DNA of 64,000 bases from Methylobacterium amylolyticum (GTDB lineage: Bacteria > Pseudomonadota > Alphaproteobacteria > Rhizobiales > Beijerinckiaceae), in contig NZ_JAUYZI010000014.1 in assembly GCF_030700245.1 (NCBI RefSeq), forward strand, positions 60,082 through 124,081, written 5' to 3'. How positions within the stretch are numbered: the stretch's first letter is position 1; every line of letters begins with the position of its first letter. The notes beneath the pieces were generated by a model. The model was not told the origin of the DNA and did not search any database. It saw nothing but the letters and a program-made list of their open reading frames with translations. The translations under genes were made by a program, and so were the position numbers. Shown here in pieces: positions 36,712 through 46,344 of the stretch.

Positions 36712-36982
36712 AGGTGTCGATCTCCCTGCGGTGCATGTAGCGGGCCGATATCGGACGTATCAGCGTCGTCCCTCCCTGCTCGCGGAGTGTGAACACGACG
36801 AAGACGTGCCGGTTATCCGCCGTCACGCCGACGGCATCGAAGCGGACTTCCGCACCACCTTGTCGGTCCGGTCTGACGCGAGGACTGTTCCGCAGGATGT
36901 ATTCGATCTCGTGCCGGGAAACGCCGTGCTTGCCGCATTTGGGCCAGTTGCCGTCGTCCCAATCGAAGCCCCCGATCGCCAC
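36689..36982 (-). CDS. brnT: BrnT family toxin, module 1
   Basis: The 97-residue product has the BrnT hallmarks: the N-terminal GFDWDDGNWPKCGKHGVS (F-x-W-D...KHGVS), a central RFDAVGVTADNRHVFVVFT strand pair, and the C-terminal PISARYMHRREIDTYD segment. BrnT toxins are ribosome-independent RNases of the RelE-like fold that inhibit translation. The frame is open upstream to 37354. GTG 36982 is preferred because it follows GGGGA by seven bases and lies just downstream of a -10-like box inside an inverted repeat. Its neighbours are glgX upstream and treZ downstream, so the pair interrupts the glucan series. Confidence 0.85.
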   Translation of the reverse strand: MAIGGFDWDDGNWPKCGKHGVSRHEIEYILRNSPRVRPDRQGGAEVRFDAVGVTADNRHVFVVFTLREQGGTTLIRPISARYMHRREIDTYDRTREA

Positions 36983-37000
36983 GGTACCGTCCCCGATGCC

Positions 37001-37018
37001 CTTTTGTGTATACAAAAG
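37001..37018 (-). promoter_or_regulatory. Inverted-repeat operator overlapping the brnT -10 box
   Basis: CTTTTGT-GTAT-ACAAAAG is a perfect inverted repeat with seven-base arms, in a surrounding sequence that is mostly G+C. On the minus strand it contains TATACA (37012-37007), a -10-like hexamer placing transcription start near 37000, 18 bases before the GTG of brnT. BrnA-type antitoxins autorepress by binding such sites. A matching -35 box is not obvious. Confidence 0.55.
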
Positions 37019-37197
37019 CAACACAATGCGTGAGGCCGTCGGCGCTCTCGTTCGCCCGCGACAGCGAGCCGCGCTCACCGGAGACCGTGTTTTCCGGGCC
37101 CTGGCATCGCACGAGTTCACGATCGGAGAGGCGAGCCGGGCCGCGTCTCCGCACGCTTCGCGGTCCGGACCGGCGGCACCACCGGATGGTGCGGGAC

Positions 37198-39312
<2,115 letters not shown>

Positions 39313-39343
39313 GCGGAGGTTCTCGCGGGCCGGTCCGGGCGCC

Positions 39344-40786
39344 CTACTCCGCGGCGGCGGCCGCGGTCGGGGGCTCGCGCTCGGTGGTGCGGAAGGCCTC
39401 CAGCTCCGAGAGGAAGTTGCGCGCCCACCAGTCCACGTCCTCGCGGGTCATGCGCTCGACCATCGGCCGCCAGCGCGCGAGCCGCTCGGCCTTCGGCATG
39501 TAGAGCGCGGTGCGGATCGCCTCGGCCATCTCGAAGCGGTCGTAGGGGTTGACGAGCAGCGCCTCGGGGAGCTGCCGCGCCGCGCCCGCGAACTTGGAGA
39601 GCACCAGCACGCCGGGATCGTCCTCGGCCTGGGCGACCACGTACTCCTTGGCGACGAGGTTCATGCCGTCGCGCATCGGCGTGACGAGGCCGACCCGGGC
39701 CGCCCGGTACAGGCCGGCGAGCACCGGCCGCGGGTAGGCCTTGGTGATGTACTGGATCGGCGTCCAGGCCGGGTCGCCGAGCGAGCCGTTGATCTCGCCG
39801 ACCTTCTCGTTCACCTCGCGGGCGAGCTGCTCGTATTCCGGCACCTCGCTGCGGGATTTCGGGGTGATCTGGATGTAGGTGACGTTGCCGCGCTGGTCGG
39901 GGTTGGAGGCGAAGAAGCTCTCCACCGCCTCCATCCGCTCGGGCACGCCCTTGGAATAGTCGAGCCGGTCGACGCCGATCAGCAGCTTGCGGGTGCGCAG
40001 GCCGGCCATCGTCTCGCGCACCACCTTGTTGGCGCCGGCCTTGGCGGCGGCCTCCTTGAATCCGGCGACATCGATGCCGATCGGGAACGAGCGGATGCGG
40101 GTGCGCCGCCCGTCGACCATCAGCGAGCCGCCACCGAGCGGGATGGCGCGGAGCGTGTCGATCAGGTTGCGCTGGAGGTTCTGGACGTCCGAATCGGTCT
40201 GGAGGCCGATCAGGTCGTAATCGACGATCGCGCGCAGCAATTCGCCGCTCGCGGGCAGCGAGTTGAACACGTCGGCGGCCGGCCAGGGGATGTGGTGGAA
40301 GTAGCCGATCGGGTTGTCGAGCCCGAGGCCGCGCAGCTCGGCGGCGAGCGGCAGCAGGTGGTAGTCGTGCACCCAGATGATGTCGTCGGGCTCGACCAGC
40401 TTGGCGAGCGCCCGCGCGAAGGTGCGGTTGACGCGGCTGTAGCCGGAATAGTCGGAGCGGGAGAACGCGCCGAGGCCCAGCCGGTAGTGCATGATCGGCC
40501 ACAGCGCCCGGTTGGCGAAGCCGGCGTAGTACTCGAGGTGGTCCCGCGGCGAGAGGTCGACGACCGCGTACTGCACCCGGCCGCGGTCGATCAGGGTCGG
40601 CTCCTCGGAGGGCTCCTCGACGATGTTGCCGCTCCAGCCGAACCACAGCCCCTCGTAGGCGGTGAACGCCTCCTTCACGGCGACCGCCAGCCCGCCCGCG
40701 GCGACCGCCTTGCCGCCCTCCTCCGGGACCGCAACGCGGTTCGATACGATCACAAGGCGTGCCACGCGGGTCGGCTCCGGGATCAT
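39344..40786 (-). CDS. otsA: Trehalose-6-phosphate synthase
   Basis: The 480-residue GT20 protein makes trehalose 6-phosphate from UDP-glucose and glucose 6-phosphate. Seen are the N-terminal [10 protein letters not shown], the substrate loop [34 protein letters not shown] and [15 protein letters not shown], all family landmarks. ATG 40786 begins six residues before the conserved arginine region. It is followed by glgX after 31 bases. The phosphatase gene otsB is not within the window, so the second step must be encoded elsewhere. Confidence 0.95.
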   Translation of the reverse strand: MIPEPTRVARLVIVSNRVAVPEEGGKAVAAGGLAVAVKEAFTAYEGLWFGWSGNIVEEPSEEPTLIDRGRVQYAVVDLSPRDHLEYYAGFANRALWPIMHYRLGLGAFSRSDYSGYSRVNRTFARALAKLVEPDDIIWVHDYHLLPLAAELRGLGLDNPIGYFHHIPWPAADVFNSLPASGELLRAIVDYDLIGLQTDSDVQNLQRNLIDTLRAIPLGGGSLMVDGRRTRIRSFPIGIDVAGFKEAAAKAGANKVVRETMAGLRTRKLLIGVDRLDYSKGVPERMEAVESFFASNPDQRGNVTYIQITPKSRSEVPEYEQLAREVNEKVGEINGSLGDPAWTPIQYITKAYPRPVLAGLYRAARVGLVTPMRDGMNLVAKEYVVAQAEDDPGVLVLSKFAGAARQLPEALLVNPYDRFEMAEAIRTALYMPKAERLARWRPMVERMTREDVDWWARNFLSELEAFRTTEREPPTAAAAAE

Positions 40787-41146
40787 GCGTCGCGCCGGGG
40801 CGCGACCGCGGATATCGAGTGTAGAACGCGCGGGCCCCGCGCGCGATCCTCAAAGTCGTCGTTCGGCCAACCCAAGCGTGAAGCCGGGAGCGGGTCAAGC
40901 GGCGCGTGCGGTGCGTCCCGACGAAAGGCTCGGCCTGTCCTCGACCAGTTCCGCGCGCCGGTCCCCGCGCCTTTCCGCGCGCCCGGGCTCCCTCCCGGGC
41001 ACCCGCGGCGCAAGCGCGGCCGTTCTGCCGGGCGCCGCCTGAACGCAGGCTGAGCGACCGGAACCCGCGACGGAGCAGCCGGTTACTCAGCCGTCGCGGC
41101 GGCCGCGGCGAGACCGCACGCCCCCGCCCCCGAGGAGTTGTTCGAG
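40787..41146. other. Divergent intergenic region otsA / stress operon
   Basis: These 360 bases separate otsA (minus) from the membrane operon (plus). No gene of any credible family is present. A -10-like TACACT on the minus strand (40823-40818) lies 32 bases before otsA, but without a -35 match. Several short G+C hairpins occur around 40980-41100. Both promoters should be here but cannot be placed. Confidence 0.4.
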
Positions 41147-41695
41147 ATGGCCGGCACCGAGTCCCCGCAGCACCCGTCCCGAGGCTCTGCGGACCCTCAC
41201 TCGGCGGACCCCCACTCGGCGGACCCCCACCCGGCGGGCGCCTCCGCCGACGAGCGGGCCCAGTGGCGGGCCCTCCAGGGCGACGTCGAGGGTCTGGCCG
41301 ACGAGGCGGCCCAGCGCGGGCGCGGCCTGCTCGACGCGGCGCGGCTCCAGGCCCAGGACTACGTCGAGCGGCGCAAGGGCGACGCGGCGCAGTCGGTCCA
41401 CAGCCTCGCCCAGTCCCTGCGCAGCTCGGGCCGCGACCTGGGCGACCAGCCGAACGTGCGCGCCTTCTTCGACAGCGCCGCCGACGGCCTCGACCAGCTC
41501 GGCACCTCGATCGAGCGGCGCAACCTCTCCGATCTCTACGGCGAGGCCGAGGCCTTCGCCCGGCGCGCGCCGGTGGCGGTGGCGGTCGGCACCTTCGTGG
41601 CCGGCCTGCTCGCCGCCCGGTTCATCAAGTCGTCCAGCCTGCCCCCCGAGGCCCCGTCCGTCGACGGGGACGCCCGCGACAGCTTCCGGGCCTGA
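41147..41695 (+). CDS. Envelope stress-type hypothetical protein with one C-terminal membrane helix
   Basis: The 182-residue protein starts with a low-complexity segment containing three SADPH-like units, coded by a perfect-period 15-base tandem repeat. Amphipathic helices rich in Ala, Gln and Asp follow (about 45-140), then a membrane helix (about 145-165, VAVAVGTFVAGLLAARFI). The layout resembles ElaB/YqjD-type anchored proteins, though the family is not certain. ATG 41147 stands nine bases after GAGGAG. It is followed after four bases by the holin-like gene, as in yqjC-yqjD-yqjE clusters. Confidence 0.65.
   Translation: MAGTESPQHPSRGSADPHSADPHSADPHPAGASADERAQWRALQGDVEGLADEAAQRGRGLLDAARLQAQDYVERRKGDAAQSVHSLAQSLRSSGRDLGDQPNVRAFFDSAADGLDQLGTSIERRNLSDLYGEAEAFARRAPVAVAVGTFVAGLLAARFIKSSSLPPEAPSVDGDARDSFRA
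41191..41235 (+). repeat. 15-base tandem repeat, three units
   Basis: The unit GGACCCCCACTCGGC occurs three times in a row with single changes, inside the first gene of the stress operon. It codes for repeated Ala-Asp-Pro-His-Ser. The length is a multiple of three, so copy-number change would keep the frame. Confidence 0.8.
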
Positions 41696-41699
41696 CGCC

Positions 41700-42110
41700 A
41701 TGGCCGCCGGTCCCGATCCCCGCTCCTCCGCCTCGACCATCCAGAGCCTCGTCGGCGACGCCCTGCGCGAGACCAACGAGCTCGCCCGCAAGGAGATCGC
41801 CCTGTTCCGGGCGGAGATGGCCGGCAACGTCCGCCAGCTCGTGGCCGGGCTCGCCTGCATGGTCGCCTCCGCGGTGTTCGCGGTGGTCGCCCTGCTGGTG
41901 CTGATCGGCGCCTTCGTGAAGTGGCTCGCCACGATCGTCGGCTCCGAGTGGCTCGCGGCGCTGATCGTCGGCGGCGTGCTGCTGGTGATCGCCGTCGGGC
42001 TCGCCCTGTGGGCGCGCAGCGTCCTGTCCCTCTCGACGCTTGCCCCGACCCGCACCACGCGCCAAGTCCGCCAGGACGCCCAGGCCCTGTCGGAGCGCGT
42101 CTCCGGATGA
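41700..42110 (+). CDS. Phage holin family (YqjE-like) membrane protein
   Basis: The 136-residue protein has a helical N-terminus (TIQSLVGDALRETNELARKEIALFRAEM) typical of the Phage_holin_3_6/YqjE family. Two membrane helices follow, at about 48-75 and 82-106. It is an inner-membrane protein that usually travels with DUF883 and DUF3618 genes. It starts four bases after the preceding stop. Despite the name there is no phage context, so lysis is unlikely. Confidence 0.85.
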   Translation: MAAGPDPRSSASTIQSLVGDALRETNELARKEIALFRAEMAGNVRQLVAGLACMVASAVFAVVALLVLIGAFVKWLATIVGSEWLAALIVGGVLLVIAVGLALWARSVLSLSTLAPTRTTRQVRQDAQALSERVSG

Positions 42111-42147
42111 GCATGAGCGCACTGCGAACGCCACTGCGAGTTCCGAC

Positions 42148-42537
42148 ATGAGTTCGATGAACGATCTTGAACGCGAGATCGAGGAGAGCCGGGCGCGGCT
42201 CGACCAGACGATCGACCGCATCCAGGGCCGGCTGTCGGTGCCCAATCTCGTGGACGAGATGCTCGGCAACGCCCGGCGCGTGCCGGCCCTGAACAGCGCC
42301 TACGACGGCGCCCTCGACGCGGTGCGGCGCAACCCGGTGCCGGTGCTGCTGATCGCCGCCGGCGTCGGCCTGCTGTTCAGCCGCATGGCCCGCGACGCCG
42401 AGCGGCGCCGCACCGAGGTCTCGGCCGCCCGCGTCCCGGTGCTCGACGACACGCCCCGGCCCGCGGCCCGCACCTACGACCCCGACGCGCCCGGCGCCCG
42501 GCCGGTCCACGATCCCGTCGAGAAGACCGAGCTCTGA
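42148..42537 (+). CDS. DUF3618 membrane protein
   Basis: The 129-residue product opens with DLEREIEESRARLDQTIDRIQGRL, the DUF3618 signature, and has one membrane helix (about 66-82, NPVPVLLIAAGVGLLFSRM). The C-terminal 45 residues are Pro/Arg/Asp-rich. ATG 42148 starts the family domain; the frame extends upstream without family character. It is the third gene of the envelope stress operon. Confidence 0.85.
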   Translation: MSSMNDLEREIEESRARLDQTIDRIQGRLSVPNLVDEMLGNARRVPALNSAYDGALDAVRRNPVPVLLIAAGVGLLFSRMARDAERRRTEVSAARVPVLDDTPRPAARTYDPDAPGARPVHDPVEKTEL

Positions 42538-42630
42538 CGACCGAACCCCGCGGCGGATCCCGGTCCGCCGCGGGCCGTCACCCCCTGACCGGCTCCCGCC
42601 CCGCCGCCGGGAGCGACCGAGGACACCGCC

Positions 42631-43380
42631 ATGACCGACACGCCCGGACACGCCCCGATCCCGCCGACGGGCGCCCCCGGCGCCCCCGGCCTGCGCCCCG
42701 ACCCCCTCGGCACCGCCGACCCGCGCGCGGTGCCGGGCGCGGCGGCCGGCGATTTCACCCTGCGGCCGGACCCGCGCGGGCTGCACGACCCGCGCCCCCA
42801 CGCGGAGGACCACGTGGAGGACACCGCCGACGCGCTCCGGGCCGGGGCGGGCGACGCGGGCGAGCGGGCCGCCGGCCTCGCGGACCACGCGCGCGACCGG
42901 GTCGATCAGGCGCGCGAGCGGGTCGCCGACCTCGCCGGCGACCTGCGCGACCGGGTGCAGGAGCGGATCGGCGGCGCCGCCGACGAGGCCCGCGCCCGGG
43001 TCGGCGACCTCCACCGCCAGGGGCTGCGCCGCCTCGACGACCTGACGGTCCAGGGCATGGACGGGCTCCACCGCGGCCGCACCACCGTCGAGCGGTTCGT
43101 GGACGAGAACCCGCTGCTCGTCGGCGTGGTCGGCGTCGCCGCCGGCCTGCTGCTCGGGGCGCTGCTGCCGCGCACCCGCCAGGAGGATCGCAACCTCGGC
43201 CCCTGGGCCGACGAGGTCCGCGACCAGGGCCTGCGCTACGCCCGCGAGATGACCCACCGCGGCCGCGAGTTCGTCCAGACCGCCCTCGATCCGGACAACC
43301 TCAACGCCGCGGTCCGCAAGGCCGCCGACACGGACGCGCCGCGGCCGCCGGAGAGCGAGCGGGCGCAGCACAACCTCTGA
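42631..43380 (+). CDS. DUF883/apolipoprotein-like membrane-anchored protein
   Basis: The 249-residue protein has a Pro/Asp-rich head (1-65). A long charged amphipathic region follows, with repeats of the form (A/V)-x-D-x-(A/V)-R-(D/E) (about 68-125). One membrane helix lies at about 160-178 (NPLLVGVVGVAAGLLLGALLP), before a charged tail. This is the arrangement of ElaB/YqjD and of late-embryogenesis-like helical proteins. It closes the four-gene operon before a palindromic repeat. A role in envelope or desiccation stress is inferred from family and from proximity to trehalose genes. Confidence 0.7.
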   Translation: MTDTPGHAPIPPTGAPGAPGLRPDPLGTADPRAVPGAAAGDFTLRPDPRGLHDPRPHAEDHVEDTADALRAGAGDAGERAAGLADHARDRVDQARERVADLAGDLRDRVQERIGGAADEARARVGDLHRQGLRRLDDLTVQGMDGLHRGRTTVERFVDENPLLVGVVGVAAGLLLGALLPRTRQEDRNLGPWADEVRDQGLRYAREMTHRGREFVQTALDPDNLNAAVRKAADTDAPRPPESERAQHNL

Positions 43381-43393
43381 GATGCACAGCACT

Positions 43394-43568
43394 TCCCTCC
43401 CCCCTCTGCGGGGGAGGGTGGGCCCTGCGTCAGTAGGGTTCGGGAGAGGGGAGCCCGGCTTCCGGCACGATCACTGCGGCGGATGCCGGGCGCCGCCTCC
43501 GGCACCGTCGCTCCCCTCACCCGACCCCCTTCGGGGGCCACCCTCTCCCGCAGAGGGGAGAGGGGGAG
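43394..43568. repeat. Long intergenic palindromic repeat, copy B
   Basis: This matches copy A at 10531-10712 in the same orientation. It has the arm CCCTCTGCGGGGGAGGGTG at the left and CCCTCTCCCGCAGAGGGGAG at the right, with the same internal blocks in the same order. It lies between the converging ends of the DUF883-like gene and matB. Both copies occupy converging 3' ends, which supports a terminator-like role. Confidence 0.8.
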
Positions 43569-43626
43569 CGCGCGGCCACGATGCGTGAATCCAGTGGCCC
43601 GTGCAGGGGGACCGAGAGCGTAGGCT

Positions 43627-45135
43627 CTACTCCCGGTAAAGATCCGCGTAGCGGTCGCGCAGAACGTTCTTCTGCACCTTGCCCATGGTGTTGCGCGGCA
43701 GTTCATCCACCACGAGCACGCGCTTGGGGCACTTGAACCGGGCGAGCCGGCCCTCCAGCGCGGCGAGCACCGCCGCCTCGTCGGGGGCGTCGGCGCCGCC
43801 GACCACCACCGCCGTCACCGCCTCGCCGAAATCCGGGTGGGCGAGCCCGATCACCGCCGACTCGACCACGCCGGGCAGCCCGTCGATCTCGGTCTCGACC
43901 TCCTTCGGGTAGACGTTGAAGCCCCCCGAGATGATCAGGTCCTTGCCGCGCCCGACGATGTGGACGTAGCCGGCCCGGTCCACCTTGCCGAGGTCGCCGG
44001 TGATGAAGAAGCCGTCGGGCCGGAACTCGGCCGCCGTCTTCTCCGGCATGCGCCAGTAGCCCTTGAACACGTTGGGCCCGCGCACCTCGATCATCCCGAT
44101 TTTTTCGGATTCCAGCGCGGCGCCGGTCTCGGGGTCGACGACCCGCAGGGAGACCCCCGGCAGCGGGAACCCCACCGTGCCGGCGACCCGGTCGCCGTCG
44201 TAGGGGTTCGAGGTGCTCATGTTGGTCTCGGTCATGCCGTAGCGTTCGAGGATGGCGTGGCCGGTGCGCGCCCGCCACTCCCGGTGGGTCTCGGCGAGCA
44301 GCGGCGCCGAGCCCGACACGAACAGCCGGATCTTTCCGGCGACCTCGGCGTCGAGGCCCGGCTCCTTCAGGAGGCGGGTGTAGAAGGTCGGCACGCCCAT
44401 CATCGCGGTCGCCCGCGGCATCAGCTCCAGGATTTTTTTCGGATCGAGGCGTGGGAGGAAGAGCATCGCGCCGCCGCTCGCCAGCACCGTGTTGGTCGCC
44501 ACGAACAGGCCGTGGGTGTGGAACACCGGCAGGGCGTGGATCAGCACGTCGTCGGCCGTGAAGCGCCAGTGCTCCACCAGCACGCGGGCGTTCGAGGCGA
44601 GGTTGTCGTGGGTGAGCATGGCGCCCTTCGAGCGCCCGGTCGTGCCCGAGGTGTAGAGGATCGCGGCGAGGTCGTCCGCCGCCCGGGGCACGTCCGGACC
44701 GTCGCCCCCCTGCCCGTCCGCGGCCTCGGCGGCGCTGCCGCGGCCGGAGGCGTCGAGGGTCCAGATCCGCGGCACGCCGGCGGCCGCCTCGGCCAGCGCC
44801 TCCCGCCGGGCGGGGTCGCAGACGAACAGGGCGGGCTCGGCGTCGCCGAGGAAGTAGGCGATCTCGGCCGGCGTGTAGGCGGTGTTGAGCGGCAGGAACA
44901 CCGCCCCGGCCCGCACCACGCCGAGGTAGAGGACGATCACCTCGGGGCTCTTCTCGACCTGCACCGCCACCCGGTCGCCGGGGACGACGCCGGCCGCCGC
45001 CAGCGCCGCCGCGTAGGCGCCGGAGCGGGCGAGCAGGTCGCCGTAGCGGATGTGCCGCCCCTCCGGCGTCTCGATGACGGTCTTGGCGGGATCGGGGACG
45101 CCGTCCCGGACCAGGGAGAACAGGTGATTCGTCAT
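43627..45135 (-). CDS. matB: Malonyl-CoA synthetase
   Basis: The 502-residue acyl-adenylating enzyme matches MatB. The phosphate loop ILYTSGTTGRSKGAMLTH lies near 160-177, GTVGFPLPGVSLRVVD and GYWRMPEKTA in the middle, and the C-terminal LPRNTMGKVQKN holds the acylation lysine. MatB joins malonate and CoA with ATP. A malonyl-CoA decarboxylase gene lies 1.2 kb away on the same strand, which strengthens the malonate assignment over a general acyl-CoA ligase. ATG 45135 opens the family N-terminus. Confidence 0.88.
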   Translation of the reverse strand: MTNHLFSLVRDGVPDPAKTVIETPEGRHIRYGDLLARSGAYAAALAAAGVVPGDRVAVQVEKSPEVIVLYLGVVRAGAVFLPLNTAYTPAEIAYFLGDAEPALFVCDPARREALAEAAAGVPRIWTLDASGRGSAAEAADGQGGDGPDVPRAADDLAAILYTSGTTGRSKGAMLTHDNLASNARVLVEHWRFTADDVLIHALPVFHTHGLFVATNTVLASGGAMLFLPRLDPKKILELMPRATAMMGVPTFYTRLLKEPGLDAEVAGKIRLFVSGSAPLLAETHREWRARTGHAILERYGMTETNMSTSNPYDGDRVAGTVGFPLPGVSLRVVDPETGAALESEKIGMIEVRGPNVFKGYWRMPEKTAAEFRPDGFFITGDLGKVDRAGYVHIVGRGKDLIISGGFNVYPKEVETEIDGLPGVVESAVIGLAHPDFGEAVTAVVVGGADAPDEAAVLAALEGRLARFKCPKRVLVVDELPRNTMGKVQKNVLRDRYADLYRE

Positions 45136-45236
45136 GGTGGGCGCCTAGCACGGGCGGCGGGGATGGCGCATCCATATCGTCCCCCGCGGCCCTCCGGCGA
45201 GGGCCCCCGCGCCGTTCGCCGTGACGGAACGCGCCC

Positions 45237-45686
45237 TCAGGCCGCCAGCCGCGCGCGCGCCGACAGGAACGGCCCCTCCGGCCGGCGCGCCGGGGCGAAC
45301 AGGCCGAAGCCGGTGGGCTCGGGCATCGCGACGTAGATCGCCTCCATGCCGGCGCGGGAATAGGTCTCGTGCCAGAAGCCGGAGCCGCCCGTGTCGCGCA
45401 GGAAGTCCCGCCACCAGCCGCTGTGCGGCGCCGAGCGGGTGAAGCGCTCCAGGCTCGGGAGGTCGCGCCAGTACTGGCGCATGCCGACGTGGTTGAGGCC
45501 GAACAGGACGTTCTCGTGGGCGAGCAGCCCGTCCGGCCGGTCCCGCGCCACGCCCCGGATGCCGGGCGCCAGTCCGAGCAGGGTCAGCAGGCCGCGCCAG
45601 CGCGTGACCCGGAAGCCGAGATAGATCACCACGAGGTCGGGATAGGCGGAGAGATCCACCGAGTGCCGGGCGGGCTTGGCTTGCAT
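45237..45686 (-). CDS. DUF4188 monooxygenase-like protein
   Basis: The 149-residue protein has the DUF4188 pattern: VVIYLGFRVTRWRGL, QYWRDLPSLERFTRS, HSGWWRDF and GFWHETYSRAGMEAIYVAMP. These are small ferredoxin-like-fold proteins related to antibiotic-biosynthesis monooxygenases and heme-dependent aldoxime dehydratases. Their substrate is generally unknown. It is divergent from a TetR gene, with a good promoter between them, so it is probably the repressor's target. Confidence 0.82.
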   Translation of the reverse strand: MQAKPARHSVDLSAYPDLVVIYLGFRVTRWRGLLTLLGLAPGIRGVARDRPDGLLAHENVLFGLNHVGMRQYWRDLPSLERFTRSAPHSGWWRDFLRDTGGSGFWHETYSRAGMEAIYVAMPEPTGFGLFAPARRPEGPFLSARARLAA

Positions 45687-45717
45687 GGCGGCGCCTGTTG
45701 CGTTTGATTACGCTGTA

Positions 45718-45745
45718 AACATAGAGGCGCTGCGTACAGTGTCAA
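45718..45745 (-). promoter_or_regulatory. Promoter of the DUF4188 gene, within the tetR control region
   Basis: On the minus strand TTGACA (45745-45740) and TATGTT (45723-45718) are separated by 16 bases. This is a near-consensus housekeeping promoter about 32 bases from the ATG at 45686. It overlaps the proposed GTG start of tetR. Just downstream, TTAC-GCT-GTAA (45708-45718) is a short palindrome that could be part of a TetR operator. Confidence 0.6.
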
Positions 45746-46341
45746 CATCGGATCCGGAGCGGGCCTACCATCACGGCGAGCTGCGCGGGGCGCTGGTCGC
45801 GGCGGCCCTGGCGGACCTGGAGGCGGGGGGCGAGGCGGGCCTGTCGCTCCGCGCCGTCGCGCGGGCCTGCGGCGTCTCGGCGATGGCGCCCTACCGGCAC
45901 TTCGCCGACAAGGACGCGCTCCTGGCGGCCGTGGCCGAGCGCGGCTTCGACGATCTGGGCGACCGGCTCGCGGCAGCCGACGCCTCGGCGGAGGGCGCCT
46001 CCGCGCTGGCGGCGCAGGGGGCGGCCTACGTCGCCTTCGCGCTGGCGCGGCCGGCCCTGTTCCGCCTGATGTTCATGGGTGCAGGGGGCCTGGGCGCCGG
46101 GGGCCGGGCCGAAGGGAGTTGCGCCGACGGGAGCTGCGCCTACCGGATCCTGTCCGAGCGCTGCGCCGCTCTGGCGGGCCCGGCGATGTCGGCCGAGGAC
46201 CTGACCCTGACCGCGTGGTCGCTGGTGCACGGGCTCGCCGCGCTGATCCTCGACCGCCGGGTCTCGGTCGATGCCGCGGGGGCGGAGGCGCTGGCCCGGC
46301 GGATCACCACCGGCTTCGCGCGGCTGGCGGCGGGCGGGTGA
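45739..46341 (+). CDS. TetR/AcrR family repressor
   Basis: From GTG 45739 the product is 200 residues. It starts with the usual ERAYHHGELRGALVAAALADLE helix and the helix-turn-helix LSLRAVARACGVSAMAPYRHFADKDALLAAV. The C-terminal part looks like the TetR_C_33/WHG ligand domain. An upstream in-frame ATG (45685) is possible but would begin inside the divergent promoter region. It probably represses the DUF4188 gene and itself through the shared 50-base control region. Between residues about 115 and 135 there is a low-complexity Gly/Ala/Ser insert. Confidence 0.85.
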   Translation: MSTSDPERAYHHGELRGALVAAALADLEAGGEAGLSLRAVARACGVSAMAPYRHFADKDALLAAVAERGFDDLGDRLAAADASAEGASALAAQGAAYVAFALARPALFRLMFMGAGGLGAGGRAEGSCADGSCAYRILSERCAALAGPAMSAEDLTLTAWSLVHGLAALILDRRVSVDAAGAEALARRITTGFARLAAGG

Positions 46342-46344
46342 CTC

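Noticed and set aside
41191..41235. Possible CRISPR-like repeat
   Set aside because: Only three adjacent 15-base units without spacers, inside a coding frame.
41700..42110. Prophage lysis gene (holin)
   Set aside because: The family name is historical; the neighbours are DUF3618 and DUF883-type genes and no phage genes are present.
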